Of a stretch of DNA of 64,000 nt, positions 63,480 through 64,000 are shown piece after piece. The notes beneath the pieces are model-generated. The model saw only the letters and a program-made list of their open reading frames with translations, was not told the origin of the DNA and did not search any database. The stretch lies in assembly GCA_016722295.1 (NCBI GenBank), contig JADKGL010000029.1, positions 124,001-188,000 of the forward strand, written 5' to 3'. A program made the translations under genes and the position numbers. Source of the stretch: Saprospiraceae bacterium. GTDB lineage: Bacteria > Bacteroidota > Bacteroidia > Chitinophagales > Saprospiraceae. Each line of letters starts with the position of its first letter. Position 1 is the stretch's first letter.

Positions 63480-63869
63480 CTAATTAATTCTCATAGGCAC
63501 AGCTTCAGAGATCAACTTTGCCACAGGACACTTTTCAGCAATGGCAAATAATCTTTCTATTTGTTCGTCGGAAAGTTGATTTTCAAAACGAATTGTTTTT
63601 ATGATTTTTTTATCTTGTGAATCATTAGTATCGAGTTCAGTGATTACTTCTATTTTTCCTGTATTCCAGGCTTTTCTTTTTGCATAAAGCTGTATAGTAA
63701 TCGTAGTACAAGCTGCAAGAGATCCAAGAAAATATTCAATTGGATTGGGCGCTAAGTCTGTACCTCCTATTTCAATCGGTTCATCAACAAAGAAGTTTTT
63801 ATCTGCCGTCTTTACTTCTGTATAGAGTTTGTCTGAGTCAGAAGTGGCTGTTACAACTGTATTTTTCAT
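63480..63869 (-). CDS. OsmC/Ohr family protein
   Basis: The protein has 129 aa. The family members reduce organic hydroperoxides using two cysteines, here in LGSLAACTTITIQLYA and IAEKCPVAKLISEAV. The segment FFVDEPIEIGGTDLAPNPIEY is typical of the YhfA-like OsmC branch. It overlaps the preceding CDGSH gene by four bases, so the two are translationally coupled, which suggests a joint redox role. Confidence 0.9.
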   Translation of the reverse strand: MKNTVVTATSDSDKLYTEVKTADKNFFVDEPIEIGGTDLAPNPIEYFLGSLAACTTITIQLYAKRKAWNTGKIEVITELDTNDSQDKKIIKTIRFENQLSDEQIERLFAIAEKCPVAKLISEAVPMRIN

Positions 63870-64000
63870 CCTTTAAAATCTATCTTAACGTGAGAGCCAT
63901 CACAAAATGGTTTGTTGTTGGATTGTCCACATCTGCAAAAGGCTGCAACTTTATTTTTTTGCGTTTCACTTCCATCTGCGTTTTTGATCTTCAAGTTTCC
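63866..64000 (-). CDS. CDGSH-type iron-sulfur protein, C-terminal part (truncated by window)
   Basis: The last 44 residues of the frame open at the window edge include CRCGQSNNKPFCDGSH, the complete CDGSH motif whose three Cys and one His bind a [2Fe-2S] cluster. Preceding residues are GNLKIKNADGSETQ. The frame ends in TGA overlapping the OsmC ATG. CDGSH proteins of bacteria have redox or iron-homeostasis roles. The N-terminus lies outside the window. Confidence 0.92.
   Translation of the reverse strand, partial: GNLKIKNADGSETQKNKVAAFCRCGQSNNKPFCDGSHVKIDFKG

Overview
The window is about 34% G+C by eye and comes from a Bacteroidota chromosome, most likely a member of the Saprospiria. The evidence is a giant secreted protein ending in the CHU_C-type (type IX secretion, type B) domain, a type A sorted protein, a 287-aa primary sigma factor downstream of pnp, an S46 peptidase, and repeated matches to the Bacteroidota -7 promoter element TAnnTTTG. 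I see no rRNA, tRNA, CRISPR array or intact transposase. The genus-level placement is inference.

Layout. 0-2.7 kb is core information processing: the 3' end of pnp, rpoD, xerC and hpf, closed by a terminator. 2.8-11.6 kb looks like a surface-signalling block: an ECF sigma factor, a membrane TPR protein in the anti-sigma position, an HExxH peptidase, and a 1794-aa adhesin-like protein with about 15 Ig/PKD-like repeats. 11.6-44.6 kb is mainly housekeeping: a cysteine desulfurase, glmM, fhs, an M1 peptidase, an S46 peptidase, rocD, coaE, an aldehyde dehydrogenase, mannose-1-phosphate guanylyltransferase, a rhomboid protease, tilS, bcp, an M23 peptidase, meaB and iscSUA. 44.9-48.5 kb is a metal and sulfur accessory block: a DUF2892 protein, an unannotated 33-aa membrane peptide, a Crp/Fnr-like palindrome, a Zn/Cd-type P-ATPase and a TauE/SafE permease.

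48.6-63.1 kb is accessory and visibly degraded. Several genes can be rebuilt only by crossing a stop or a frameshift: a serine hydrolase, a 562-aa protein with a C-terminal HEPN-like RNxxxH motif, a split lipoprotein, an S41 peptidase tail and a short membrane-protein tail. Intact neighbours include a SUKH-like lipoprotein, TspO, two secreted or lipoprotein genes, a HigBA-like toxin-antitoxin pair and an orphan HigA. The window ends in an OsmC protein overlapping a CDGSH iron-sulfur protein. The S46 peptidase at 19-21 kb is also broken, by one in-frame TGA. Either this strain is losing these genes, or the assembly carries residual base and homopolymer errors. Read-level checking decides which.

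The best candidate for an undescribed system is the HEPN-like gene at 52.8-54.5 kb with the SUKH-like lipoprotein beside it. The next best is the ECF sigma / TPR membrane protein / metallopeptidase trio at 2.8-5.8 kb in front of the giant repeat protein.
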